This document shows, in pieces, positions 1 through 10,390 of a DNA stretch of 64,000 nucleotides. Under the pieces are notes generated by a model, which ran no database searches, was not told the origin of the DNA, and saw only the letters and a list, made by a program, of their open reading frames with translations. Both the position numbers and the translations under genes were made by a program. Positions within the stretch are counted from its first letter, which is position 1. Each line of letters opens with the position of its first letter. The DNA is taken from assembly GCA_033816765.1 (NCBI GenBank), contig CM066294.1, positions 1,860,001 through 1,924,000 on the forward strand. The letters are read 5' to 3'. Source of the stretch: Nothopassalora personata. Taxonomy: Eukaryota > Ascomycota > Dothideomycetes > Mycosphaerellales > Mycosphaerellaceae.

Positions 1-376
1 AGTGAGGGATTAGGTGACTTTTGAGACAACCGCCAAGAGGCAGGATATACCCAAATGCAACTGAATGACGGTCCGAAGGTAAAGAGCAGGATGTATGCGT
101 GACACTCGCATCGCCAAATGCAAGACATGTCACGACATGCAAGTCGATGCGCTGTCAGATACTCGCCTCAGGTGGAAACCGCTCTTCGCCCTGCGACCGC
201 ATTCACTCTATTTCTTTCAGCAGGTGGTTCAAGCTGCCTAGGTGAGCTCTCGTAGCCCACGTTCACCTCACCTCACTTGTGATGGCATTCAAAAGGTGGT
301 TGGTGTTCTTTCTTTCCTTCCACTTTCACCACTATCGACGGAGGCACCTCAAGCTTCACGCACCGCAACAGTCAAC
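1..376. other. left-edge non-coding stretch
   Basis: No recognisable gene is seen. The stretch probably holds the promoter and 5' leader of the F-box gene that follows. Confidence 0.4.
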
Positions 377-1555
377 ATGATCGTGCCGAGACGTCACACC
401 AGCAGAAAGGATGGCGGTCTCGCAGTGATCAAGGTAACGAGATTACGAATCTACGGCTGAGAATGACTTACTGACCCGAAGCAGAGAGGCTACGCCATCC
501 GCAATGACATCCGTGAAGCAGCGACCCACTGCCGCAAGTCTAAGATCTCTAAGCCGCAACGAGCAGCAACAAGACCTCGCACAAGCACTCACTGCATGTC
601 GACCCGTGGCATCACTACCCAGCAAAGCCGGGATACAGTAATGGACACCGCCGAGCTCTTTGAGGCAATCCTCCTCCAGCTCCCGATCTCCGACTTGATC
701 AAGTACCGCACCGTCAACAGATACTGGTTCAGCGTCATTTACGGCTCTCCAAAGTTGAGCCAGAAACTCTTCCTCTCACCAACACCTGCTGACAACGATC
801 CACTATGGATTTACAATCACAAGCACAACACGCTCGCAGCCTACACCACACGCAACGACGACATCCGCGCTATCGAGACTCGTGAACAACACGCTGCCTA
901 CGAGTACTGGCGAAAACAGCATTTCATGATGAGGCCCTCCATCCTCAACCCAATCCTCTTCACCACCGACCCCGCTGACATACGCCCCTCCCTCCTCCGT
1001 CGCGCAAGTCTATGCGAATCGATCCGCTTCCGCTTCGCTCCCAACCTACGCCTGCTCGGAGAGCCCAACATCCACCACGAGATGTTCCTCTGCCAACCAC
1101 CAGTCGAAGAAGTCCAAATGCAGGTCTTCTACCACCCCGAGAAATCCACGCGCCGTGGCCGTCCTTTGACGACCGGCCAGGAAGGCCTGGTGGTGAAGAG
1201 TGCGGGCGGCGTCAAATTCAAGCACGTCTTGCAAGCCTTTCTGACCCACGTCGGACCGGGAAGTGACTTGCTACCCAGCACTGGATATCACATTGAATGC
1301 AGGCCACAAAAGACTTTCAAGAGTATCGTATACCTCTTGGGCGCTATCTTCGCGGATGATGAGGCGGTCCATGTTATTGAAGGAACGGGCGAGAAGAATG
1401 CTCTTAGTCCGATGGCTGAGAAGATGATGAGACGCGACTGCCTTGAGGGAGCAGAGCAGAGCGGTGAGAAAGAGGTTGGAGCGTACTGGTCAGTCGAGGA
1501 TCAGGAATGGGCTGAGAAGCGCTATCACGCTGCTGTTGGCGACTTGCGTATCTGA
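377..1555 (+). CDS. F-box domain protein, two exons
   Basis: Proposed exons are 377..433 and 485..1555, giving 375 aa. The 51-nt intron (434..484) starts GTAACG, has a TTACTGACCC branch and ends GCAG, and the frame is open across the junction. An F-box-like helix set begins near residue 72 (MDTAELFEAILLQLP), followed by the usual hydrophobic/basic pattern. F-box proteins bind Skp1 and present substrates to SCF ubiquitin ligases; the C-terminal half is not a recognised substrate domain, so the target is unknown. A shorter model could start at 596 or 641 in the same frame. The longer start is preferred because the F-box gene at 46447 has the same plan: a short basic first exon and a 51-nt phase-0 intron. 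The family call is good and the start less certain. Confidence 0.72.
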
Positions 1556-2304
1556 CTGCTGAGGCATGTGATGAAGGGCGGGAGAGTGTGAGTGGTGACA
1601 TTGGTATCTTGGAAGCTATGATGGCAGATGATGATCATGATGATGATGATGATGATGACGGCCAATGAGGCATGTGAGACGGCATCATTATCTTGGAAGC
1701 AACTGAACAGCGATGAATGGGACGAGTGGAGTGTACTGTAAGGATGGCAGTGCCGTCACGAAATCAAAGAGACATGTGGTGAAGTGCAGATTGCAATGAA
1801 ACTCATTTTCCCTTCCCGGGCCTCGTAAACACGGCATAGCTTCGCTAAGCACATGCCTCGAATCTCAATCTCGACCTTGAATCGCATCAGAATGTCCATT
1901 GTGGATCGGAGGCCATCTGTAGGACCTTTAGTCAGCATTCATCAGATCGTGACAGCCAAGATCGATGGCGACAAGGTTGTCCAGAGGGCGGTTGAAGTGC
2001 GGTGTTTGGCGGCGAGCGAAGCGGAATGTCCCGGCTTGGAAACGGCGCCGAAAGCTGCCTCTTCTGATGTACGAGAGCTGTAGCTAGAGGGGCATCGTCT
2101 CAAGATCAAGCATGTCAAGCTGCATGATAGGCCGGTGAAATGATTGTTTACACCTGGCAGAATCTTTTGCTCCGGTGTGCCGCGCGAAGAGGCGTTCAGC
2201 CTATAAGTGTTGGACCATTGCTCCCTCCGTGACGGAGCGTCTGATCCCTCCTGTCCTTCTGGTCATCATCCATTGCAATTCACACATCGATCACTATTTT
2301 CATC
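1556..2304. other. intergenic region with GAT microsatellite
   Basis: No gene is recognised. An imperfect (GAT)n run lies at about 1627..1660, just downstream of the F-box stop. The right part is presumably the promoter of the oxidoreductase gene. Confidence 0.4.
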
Positions 2305-3542
2305 ATGTCCAAGTTCCAGCTCAAATGGGGCATTCTAGCCACTGGTGGCATTGCAGAGACATTCGCTCGTGACCTATGGCCGAACCCAGAGACTAGAGGT
2401 GTCAAGGACATCGAGCATGTCGTTGTGGCAGCAGCAGCGTCTTCGTCTCCAGACCGTGCGAAGAGCTTCCTGAAAAATGTCAGAGCACCAGATACAGCAA
2501 AGGCATATGGATCATACAAAGAGCTTGTGCAAGATCCAAATGTAGACATTATCTACGTTGCAACACCTCACAGCCACCATTACCAACATGCCAGGCTGTG
2601 CCTGGAAGCTGGAAAGAACGTGCTCTGTGAGAAGGCTTTCACGACCAATGCTGCGCAAGCTGCGGAGCTGATCAAGATTGCGAGGGAGAAGAACCTTTTC
2701 TTGATGGAGGCCGTAAGCGAACCGTCAATGTTGAGCACACGAACAGCATGCTGACTGTCTGTCAGGTCTGGACTCGATACTTCCCTCTCTCGATCTATGT
2801 CCGCGATCTGATTACCTCCGGCAAGATCGGCACAGTCTACAGATGTATCGCTGACAACAGCGTCGCGCTCGATCCGGAGAACAGCTACCCAGACGACAAG
2901 CACCGAATCGTCAATTTGGACCTCGCTGGAGGAGCACTCCTGGATCTTGGTATCTACTCTTTGACCTGGGTTTTCCAAACGCTTTACTACACACAAAAGC
3001 ACCCCCAGGCCCCGAAAGTCATCAGCCAGATCAACAAGTATCGCACCGGTGCTGATGAGGAGACTTCCGTGCTCTTGACGTTCCCTCGAGAGGGACTCCC
3101 TGCTGCTCACGGCATTGCGACGACTAGTATTCGGCTCTCATCTGACCCAGACAAGAAGGGCTCCAGCGGTGCGTCCATTCGCATCTCAGGAGACAAGGGC
3201 GAGATCCAGGTCTTCCCTCCAGCGTACCGACCCACGAAGACCAAGCTTGTACTGTTCGACGGTACTGTGGAAGAGAAGGATTGGCCACAGCCAGGCCCCG
3301 CAAAGAGCGAGGTGTGGAAGAATGGCTTTGGAGGAGAGTGGAATCCCGACGGCCAAGGACACGGCATGTTCTGGGAGGCCGACGAGTGTGCATACGCGTT
3401 GAGAGACGGTCGTAAGGAGAGTCGGTATGAGAGTTTGAACGAGTCGTTGGTGATTATGAAGGTTATGGATGAAGTGAGGAGGCAGAACGACCTGACATAT
3501 CCGGAGAAGATTGAGACGACGAAGTATCCGGTAGACTTGTAG
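2305..3542 (+). CDS. Gfo/Idh/MocA oxidoreductase, dihydrodiol/D-xylose dehydrogenase-like
   Basis: Exons are 2305..2712 and 2766..3542 (394 aa). The 53-nt intron begins GTAAGC and ends GTCAG, in phase 0. The N-terminal Rossmann fold starts almost at once (WGILATGGIAETFA). Next come the A-T-P-H-S-H-H segment and the EK motif (CEKAFTTN, about residue 106), typical of the NADP-dependent dihydrodiol or xylose dehydrogenase branch. The C-terminal half has the GFO_IDH_MocA alpha/beta domain with AGGALLDLGIY, which carries the conserved Asp. Members oxidise trans-dihydrodiols or aldopyranoses in the cytosol; the substrate here cannot be read from sequence. Length matches the family (about 390 aa). 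No cluster partner is adjacent. Confidence 0.88.
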
Positions 3543-3889
3543 TCAGGCATAGGTCGCGTTCAGGACGAGATAGAATACTTCCAGATCATTCCCAGCTCCA
3601 TGGACAGAGAAGCGAGTCATGCAGAGCATTGAACGCCTTGTAGCCCTTTCAAGTAGCTTATATCAGTCTGTGCAAATGCTGTTGCAGCGGCAGAGTCGGC
3701 AGGCACATAGTCTCAACATAGTCTGACTTAAGACAAGGCGACAGCTATCTGTCTTCCGTGAATCCAGGGCGTAGAAGGCATGCTGATGAAGCAAAAAGAA
3801 CTTCCAGTGTCAGGAACATCTGTTGCAATAGCCCAAACCTGACGAAAACGCGAAGCCGAAGATTTGGAAAGACGCATCCGTTGTGTGGA
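3543..3889. other. 3' flank, no gene seen
   Basis: This is the 3' untranslated and intergenic sequence after the oxidoreductase. No recognised feature is present until the minus-strand tRNA-like relic. Confidence 0.4.
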
Positions 3890-3988
3890 TGCGCTCTACT
3901 GGAATCGAACCAATCGCACCGTCGTTACCAGTGACGCGCTCTACCGATAGAAAGTTTACAAGTCACTCAGGATAGCCACCTAGGGCGC
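3890..3988 (-). pseudogene. tRNA-Thr-like pseudogene, also interrupted in the D-arm
   Basis: Read on the minus strand, the D-loop/stem, anticodon arm and T-arm (CGGTAGAGCGCGTCACTGG onward) closely match the tRNA gene at 4339..4400, including an identical 17-nt T-arm. The 3' acceptor AGAGCGC pairs six of seven with an upstream GCGCCCT that is followed by AG and then GT. That suggests a 5' half separated from the body by about 31 nt, as in the other copy. The anticodon would be GGT, which eukaryotes do not normally use for Thr. There is one anticodon-stem mismatch and no clean AG at the expected 3' junction, so it is called a pseudogene. The two copies are inverted relative to each other. Confidence 0.6.
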
Positions 3989-4002
3989 CCCCCCCCCCCC
4001 CC
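3988..4002. repeat. C15 homopolymer between CCTAGG sites
   Basis: A run of 15 C lies between two CCTAGG palindromes (3979..3984 and 4001..4006). It sits at the 5' border of the minus-strand tRNA-like copy, inside the interval between the two inverted tRNA-like genes. Confidence 0.85.
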
Positions 4003-4272
4003 TAGGGGCATGGTATACCTTTCGCCTAACTAGATACAAAGGATTCTTGATTTTGGCCACGGAAGATGGCCCAATGTTGTCCCATTGTATTGCAGCGTAG
4101 CCTAGTCGAATCGCCCTTTATTGAGAGATCTTCCGCGCGTTCGTGTATAGTTCCGTGCCCATTCTGTCACTGCCTATGCTGTTGTAATGGAAATGGCACC
4201 TTAGCTCAGGATATATAGATTATCTAGCTCGATCAGGTGACATGAAAGCACCCAGTTCTCGTGAGGTGATTC

Positions 4273-4400
4273 GCCCGCTTAGGTGAGATTTATTCGCACG
4301 GCCACCTTCTGAATCGTGTGTGCTAATAACAATACCAGCTCATCGGTAGAGCGCGTCACTAGTAATGACGAGGTGATTGGTTCGATTCCAGTAGCGGGCA
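4273..4400 (+). tRNA. tRNA-Thr (anticodon AGT) split in the D-arm by a 56-nt intron-like insert
   Basis: Exon halves are 4273..4282 and 4339..4400; joined they make a 72-nt tRNA. The acceptor stem is perfect: GCCCGCT (4273..4279) pairs with AGCGGGC, with discriminator A at 4400. The D-stem is GCTC/GAGC, using G10 from the first half. The anticodon stem CGTCA/TGACG is perfect around loop CTAGTAA, so the anticodon is AGT (Thr). The T-stem ATTGG/CCAGT closes loop TTCGATT, and the B box is canonical. The insert lies after nucleotide 10, not at the usual 37/38 site, so standard tRNA endonuclease recognition is not expected. A T5 run at 4425..4429 could end Pol III transcription. Whether it is expressed and matured cannot be told from sequence; it could be a recently interrupted pseudogene. 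Confidence 0.8.
4283..4338 (+). other. spliceosomal-looking intron inside the tRNA gene
   Basis: The 56-nt insert begins GTGAG, has TGCTAATAAC as a near-perfect fungal branch site 17 nt from the end, and finishes ATACCAG. Removing it restores a perfect tRNA. The terminal CAG also rebuilds an A-box-like CAGCTCATCGG for the downstream half. Confidence 0.7.
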
Positions 4401-4424
4401 CATACGTGTGTGACGCTGTCTAGC

Positions 4425-4429
4425 TTTTT
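4425..4429 (+). terminator. candidate Pol III terminator (T5)
   Basis: Five T residues lie 25 nt after the tRNA 3' end, within the usual distance for a Pol III stop. Confidence 0.45.
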
Positions 4430-6536
4430 GCTGTCGTTTGTTTGCGATGGTATATGTTATACAAGCTTGTCGATAGTACAGGATTGACTCAATCCTTTGC
4501 ACCGCGTGTGCGCATCCTTTTTGCAATGCTCTTTCGTGATCAGGCTTCGCCAAGACATATCCTCTGCGGGAAGAAATGCCGACCCACTCCTGCATCTTTC
4601 AACAATCACAACAACATCAATGACGACACTGTCCTGCATCAGACGAAATACTGCATTCGCATGTGAGATACGCCTTGTTCCTATTTACGCAAAAGTCATC
4701 GGAACACAGCCTTCCCCCGGGACGGCGAGCTAAGGAACATCAACGCCGTCAGCACTCTATGCTCCGTCCCCGCAAAAGACTTGCAATCATACGCCTCGGA
4801 CCTCTACCCCGTCTGTCTTCTATCAAACCACATACAGTACGGTCCTGGTTTCGTGTAGATCTTTTCGTATCTTGCTATCTCACGGCCCTGGCCATTTCTT
4901 CATTCCACCTCACTTCACCTCTCTATCTACCTGCAGTTGGTCTTGCTCTCGGACCTGGCGAACACTTTATATGTCTGCACAACTTCACAAGATGTCGCCA
5001 GCAGCCTCCTGCAAACTTCAGTGAATTCTTCGCAGTACTAGCAAAACTCTCGACTCCATCGGCCGAGGCCAAAGGCGGCCACCGTATCCAGCCCGCACGA
5101 CTCGCCTGCCGAAATGCAGGTACCAACCTTCTGTCAACACGAACTCCTGCTTACGCGACGCGGCGACACTTTGGCATAAACGCGATTCTGAGCCACATTT
5201 TCACACTTGATTAACACTTCTCCTCGTAAACTCATTTCCATGGTACCCCCTGTTTTGCGGGCATTCTCGGCGATCTTGGACCCTGAAATGCACTTTGAAT
5301 CGAAGGCCCTTTCAAACTCCAAACTGCACCTCGAAACCCCCTACCCCGTGTTCTCTAGCAAGGAGCGACGTGCGAGGGGTACAGGGAGATGGGGGTACGA
5401 GGAGAAGTGGCTGGCCTCTTTCGCCGCCGGAGGCGTGGGGGCGATTATGTTCCAGTCAGTCGTGCAGCTGAAAGACTGCTCAATTTGCAACTCCGTGTTT
5501 CGAAGATTCGGCGACATTTTCAATGTGGATGTGGTGATAAGGACGTGCGATCTGCCAGGACTCCCATCAAAGTCGCCTGTTGTTTCGACCCTCAGCAACC
5601 ACAGACCAACGCATATTCATGGTCATTGGAACAATAACGCAACTGAATACCCATGTGGCCCACGCACTGTACGCTGCGGGAGCAGCAACATGTCGTGACC
5701 GTCCTTCATCAATGTTGCATAATTGTTACGCGACATTGATTTAGCAGTTGCCAATTGCAACACCGAGGAAATGAACATCTGCAGACTTGCACCACAGTGC
5801 GATCGTCGCTGCGGGCTACCAGAGCGTCCTTTGATTGCGAAGAAGTTGACTTACACCAGTGTTTCAACCGCCGGCTGACAACCATTTCAGGCGTTCGATG
5901 CTCTCAGCCCCTTTTGCGCCCTCAATCAGTTGTCGGCAAACCGCCACGCTTTCGGTTCAATACTTTCACGCGCTGCTCGCCCAGCCGCCAGCAACAGTGT
6001 CTATTGCTTACTCTGCCACAGCCGAAATCATCGCAGAGATTCGACCATCCATCGCGCGACTGGTTGGTGGCGATATATTGCACGTCTCAAAGTGTTCAAG
6101 CTTGGAGTTATGCGAATCTCCACAAAGTTGAGCCAAGCGCAGGAGCATTGGACAGAGGCTTGGAAACGGCTAGCATTGATCTGCTCATTGGTCAGCCCTG
6201 AACCTTCCAGCCGTTAGCACATCCTTCATGCACATGGCATTACCATATCCGGGAACTCGCTGATGCGAACAAATGTATTCGCCAGGGAGACGAGGCACAG
6301 TCGCGCCTCGTGCTTCGCCGTTACAGATCCAGGAGGGACCGTTGAACCCTCTCAAGGCGCCGAAGTCGATGGCCATGGCAGCATATAATGCCTTTGCCGT
6401 TGTCCCAACGTTCAGTTCTTCATCCTGCGTGAACACCACATTCGTTTGAATCATACTACTCACTCGTTCACTAGAAATCGACAGTCTCTTCATAACTAAT
6501 ATTTTCATATCATTGCATTGATCGCCATCATTTAAA
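4430..6536. other. 2.1-kb intergenic stretch
   Basis: Several open frames of 60-180 codons occur (for example 4663..5214 and 5207..5698, plus strand), but none shows a recognised domain, a splice-supported extension or clear coding texture. I see no gene that I can support. The last few hundred bases are probably the promoter of the wall-protein gene. Confidence 0.4.
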
Positions 6537-8843
6537 ATGCGTTACTCGACATTCTTCATCGCCGCGGCGGTCACCAGCGTTTACGCTACTGCTCCACCTG
6601 CCTACGGAGGTGATGCTCCAGCTCCATACGAGCCAAAGGCCCCAGTCTACCCATCCACCTCCACCACTTGCACAGAGGAGAAGGAGAAGCCAACATACCC
6701 CGCTGAGATCTACCCTGCAAAGGAGACTTACACCAAGGTCTACGAGTCCAAGACTTACCCAGCAGAGACCTACCCAGTGAAGGAGACCTACCCAGTGAAG
6801 GAGACCTACCCAGTGAAGGAGACCTACCCCGCGAAGGAAACATACCCCGCGAAGGAGACATACCCCGCGAAGGAGACCTACCCGGCGAAGGAGACCTATC
6901 CTGCGAAGGAGACCTACCCTGCGAAGGAGTCCTCATATCCAGGAGAGGCTCCAAAGGTACGTATATCTCCATTTCGAATACTTCGGGAGATGCTGCAAGG
7001 TTGTCCTGCAGATGATGGTGTCCCAGTTACGATTCAAAGCTTGGATCGGATGTCATTTGCTTAATGCACTGCGAACACTTGATGCAGGGAATCGACATGA
7101 CATACTGACGGAGAGCACAGTACCCTGCACCACCAGCCAAGCCGGAGCAGGTATAATCCCTCTCAAAGCACGCCCTCCCTCCATTCGATACACTGACCAC
7201 AAAATAGCCAAAGAATGAGTACCCTTCGCAGCCACCTGCCAAGCCAGAGGTCAGTTGTTTCATCTCTTACATCGTCATGGTCCTCTCCCAACGACAAGGT
7301 TACTCGCCACGCACCACTGTGTGCGGTGGTGTTATTGAGACTATATTTTGATCCATAATCACTGCACTCTGCTTCCGGCCTTCATCCCGACGTCCGCGCT
7401 TCACTCGCCGAGCAAAGTATACTGACCCAAAGCAGTACCCTCAGAAGCCTGAAGCTCCCAAGTCACCAGAGGTATCGATCACTTCAATCATTTTATATGG
7501 GCCGCATTAACATATATAGTATCCCCAAAAGCCAGAAGCTCCCAAGTCGCCAGAGGTATGTCCTGCTGCACTTTCCATATCAAACTACGCTAACAGATGA
7601 CAGTACCCATACCACCCCGAAGCACCGAAGTCTGACGAGGTTTGCATATTATCGGACGTCAATAGCTCCCGCGCTAACTCTCCGCAGTACCCTCAACATC
7701 CAAACAAGCCAGAGCAGGTACGTAACATCACCTTGAATAGTTCCCAAACATCTTGACTGACGGTCGCAAAGCCAAAGGCCCCAGCTCCACCAGCTTACCA
7801 GCCGGAGGCACCCCAGGAGACTCACCCAGCCGAGGCTCCAAAGGTATGTGCCTATTCCTCATGACTAGTTTAGCAGGCCGTGCGAGCTTGTGCTGCAAAC
7901 CACCCTGGCCACCGCCACGATTCGCATTCTGGCTTAGTCTTTCTTCTGACAATTGAGCCAATCGTTGTTTGCTCAACACCCTGCCAATGGTTTATCTATG
8001 GAGATCGCATACGCTGACAACGTTGACAGTACCCTGCACCACCAGCTAACCCTGAGCAGGTATGCCTCCTGCAAAAGCATCTCTTTCTTACGACAATAGA
8101 CTGACTGAAACTACACAGCCAAAGAACGAGTACTCACCGCAGCCAGCTGCCCAGCCAGAGGTCAGTTCTTCCATTCCTTACAATGCTGACATACTATATG
8201 TCTGTGCTCGTCCAACGAGCAGGTCGTGCTGCCATGCAGTAGTGCTCTCTCCTGCGAGTAGCCTCCGGCCTGATGTTTGCATCATTCTTCACTGTGCTCT
8301 CTTGCTGGCGACTCTGCTCTTGTTTGGCGAAGAAAGTATGCTGACTCCCAAAAGTACCCACAAAAGCCGGAGGCTCCCAAGTCACCAGAGGTTTGTTCTT
8401 CGCCAGTGTCAACACTATCCCAAGCTAACTCTTGGCAGTATCCCCAGAAGCATGAGACCCCGTACTCCCCTGAGCAGGTAAGAGAAAGTGATGAATGAAA
8501 AACGTACTCGGATGAGCTAATCTTTCTACAGGCAGCACCACCGGCCTACAACAACGCTGCTCCAAGCATGCCAGTCTACAAGCCAGCTCCCAGCCAGCCT
8601 GCAGGCTCATACAACCCAGCCCCAAGCATGCCAGCTTACACTAAGCCATCATACCCCAAGGGCACTGGCGTTTACAAGCCATCTTACCCGACTGGTGGTG
8701 TTTACCCAACAGGTGGTGCTTCCCAAACTGGCGGCTACCAGCCAAAGGAGACTGTAACCCCATACACTGGTGGTGCCGCAACCTACGCATTCAGCGGCCT
8801 AGCTGCCGTTTTTGCTGGCTTCGCTGCCTTGATGGTTTTGTAA
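6537..8843 (+). CDS. secreted GPI-anchored Tyr/Pro-rich repeat protein encoded by 13 exons with 11 microexons
   Basis: Exons are 6537..6956, 7121..7150, 7208..7249, 7436..7471, 7520..7555, 7604..7639, 7688..7717, 7772..7843, 8030..8059, 8119..8160, 8355..8390, 8439..8477 and 8532..8843 (386 aa). Every exon is a multiple of three and every intron is phase 0. Exon 1 encodes a signal peptide (MRYSTFFIAAAVTSVYA), a conserved TCTEEKEK stretch and about nine TYP(A/V)KE hexapeptides. Exons 2-12 encode 10-24-residue units such as YPQKPEAPKSPE, YPAPPAKPEQ and PKNEYPSQPPAKPE. The last exon ends in YTGGAATYAF plus a hydrophobic tail, as in GPI-anchored wall proteins. Introns 4, 5, 6 and 11 are each exactly 48 nt. 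No enzymatic domain is seen; a structural wall or surface role is inferred. Splice sites fit consensus throughout but have no transcript support. Confidence 0.82.
6945..8438 (+). repeat. duplicated multi-exon block inside the wall-protein gene
   Basis: The block from the GEAPK end of exon 1 through exons 2-5 (about 6945..7555) recurs as the AEAPK end of exon 8 through exons 9-12 (about 7832..8477). The unit order is the same (YPAPPA.PEQ, PKNEY.., a long intron of 186 or 194 nt starting GTCAGTT, then YPQK..). Introns 1/8, 2/9, 3/10 and 4/11 correspond, which indicates a segmental duplication of exon-intron units. Confidence 0.7.
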
Positions 8844-9238
8844 ATGCTCCCATGACAATGGACTGGTCCAGGCCTAGCCTACGGTGTAGGCGTTGGGGTG
8901 ATTTTTTGTTCACGACCTCGCATCGCTTGGGAAGATGTTGAAAGGGCAAAGAGTTCCGCATCGATATATGATTCGGCAGCATTGTATGTAATGAGTAATC
9001 GAAAGTCCTTGTACAGAGCATGGATCTGTTGGATGATCCTATTTACTTCTGCTGCCATATCTGCTTCAGCATTGGCATTCCGATCCGATTACTCGTCCAG
9101 CAGCCGCGACCCACTCTTTCATAGAGCCTCCCAGCGCATCAGTCTGCGAAGCGCTGGTACGGCCTCGCCTCCGGACCATTTCCAACAATACGACCGAGTC
9201 GCGTACCTGTTACGTCGACTTTTTAGACCACCCCGACG
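8844..9238. other. 3' flank of the wall-protein gene
   Basis: No gene is recognised in these roughly 400 bases. Confidence 0.35.
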
Positions 9239-9315
9239 ATGCCCGACTCGGCTCGCCCTGCACCCGCAATGACCGACCACCCCTGCTCGAGGAAGCGTGA
9301 AATAACTCTCTCTAG

Positions 9316-9597
9316 CAGCCAGCTACGTCGAAGCAGGCCATCAACTTCGGCACGGCAAACTCTAAGCGCACACTCGCCAATGGCTTCCCTCTGCAGGCCC
9401 AAATGGAAGTCCATCATTACACAGAGCCAAAAGTGCACGTTGATCTCAACATCCTCATCGCTGATCTCATATACGGCGATCGGATCCCGATGAACATCGT
9501 CAAGAAGTGCTCCAACTTGTCACCGACACTGGTCAACGATAGTGTCCTCAAGTCGATGGTGCGAGCCCAGAAGTTTCCTCGAAGCACGGCTGCATAG
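9316..9597 (+). CDS. short hypothetical coding segment, possibly a partial gene
   Basis: An open frame encodes about 93 residues with protein-like texture (MEVHHYTEPKVHVDLNILIA in the middle) and stops at 9597. In frame it is closed upstream by TAG at 9313. A second frame from ATG 9239 could join it only through a very short (about 22-nt) intron or a frameshift near 9294..9318. No family is recognised. It may be a small real protein or the end of a decayed one. Confidence 0.3.
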   Translation, partial: QPATSKQAINFGTANSKRTLANGFPLQAQMEVHHYTEPKVHVDLNILIADLIYGDRIPMNIVKKCSNLSPTLVNDSVLKSMVRAQKFPRSTAA

Positions 9598-9849
9598 CCC
9601 AGAGCGCTTCGCCTGCTGAAGATATGCGTGGTGCTTCGATGCGCCCGATGGCGTTGAGAGGTGTTAACAACTCTGATCTGGTCTGGTTTCCAGCCGACTT
9701 TCCAGCCAACTGCCTTCAGGTTGCGAAAGGCCTGAGGTCCAAGACCGTTCGGCAGGCTCCAAGGAGCCTTGACGATACCTGACCGCGAATTTTTGCGGTC
9801 GTAATTGATGTGTGGCAGGAGGCGAGCTTGGAGCTGTACTCTGCGTCAG

Positions 9850-10390
9850 GCTGGGTAGCCTTGATCAAGGTGTTGATCTTTCATCTGCGCGATTGCCTTG
9901 TTTGGTGTTACCGAGATACCGCACTTGTATCTCTGGATGCTCTCACTGTCACCGTCCTGATACGGTGTGGCAGTGTTGACGATCTTGGCAGCGGACTTGG
10001 CTTCAAAATGCTGTAATACCGATCTTGACCACCGAGCAGACATGATCCAAGAATTCGAGAAGCTTCAGACGTGCCTTCTCCTCCTGCCACTCGAAGTCTC
10101 CGCCTCCAGAGCACCAGCAGTTCCAGATATGAGTTAAGTAGCTGCATCGCTGCTATTCGCTGCTTCCTTTACCACCTGCTCTGATTCTTGCTATTCCTGA
10201 TCGGTCCAAACTGTGAAGCTGCTGGAATCGCTCTGCGTTCTGTGGACAACCTGGCATGGGACAGAGTGATAAAGTCGAGTACGCGCGAATGCAAGCTTTT
10301 GTTTGCCGCGACGGGTCACGTCGAAGCCGGCTGCACGAAGTACGCTGTGGTACAGCGAGGAACTCAGCTCACCGGTGTGAATGGCGCAAA
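9850..10390 (-). pseudogene. possible decayed protein gene, frameshifted
   Basis: On the minus strand, protein-like blocks follow one another in different frames: one with CPMPGCPQNAERF near 10260, one with GGGDFEWQEEKARLKLLEF near 10090, and one with KIVNTATPYQDGDSESIQRY near 9970. Frame changes and stops separate them and no splice signals bridge them. The C-x4-C start of the first block hints at a zinc-binding domain but is not a canonical finger. Function is unknown. Confidence 0.3.

Noticed and set aside
7436..7717. CRISPR-like regular spacing of 36-nt repeats and 48-nt spacers
   Set aside because: The repeats are coding exons with phase-0 splice sites and the 'spacers' have GT..CTAAC..AG intron signals in a eukaryotic gene.
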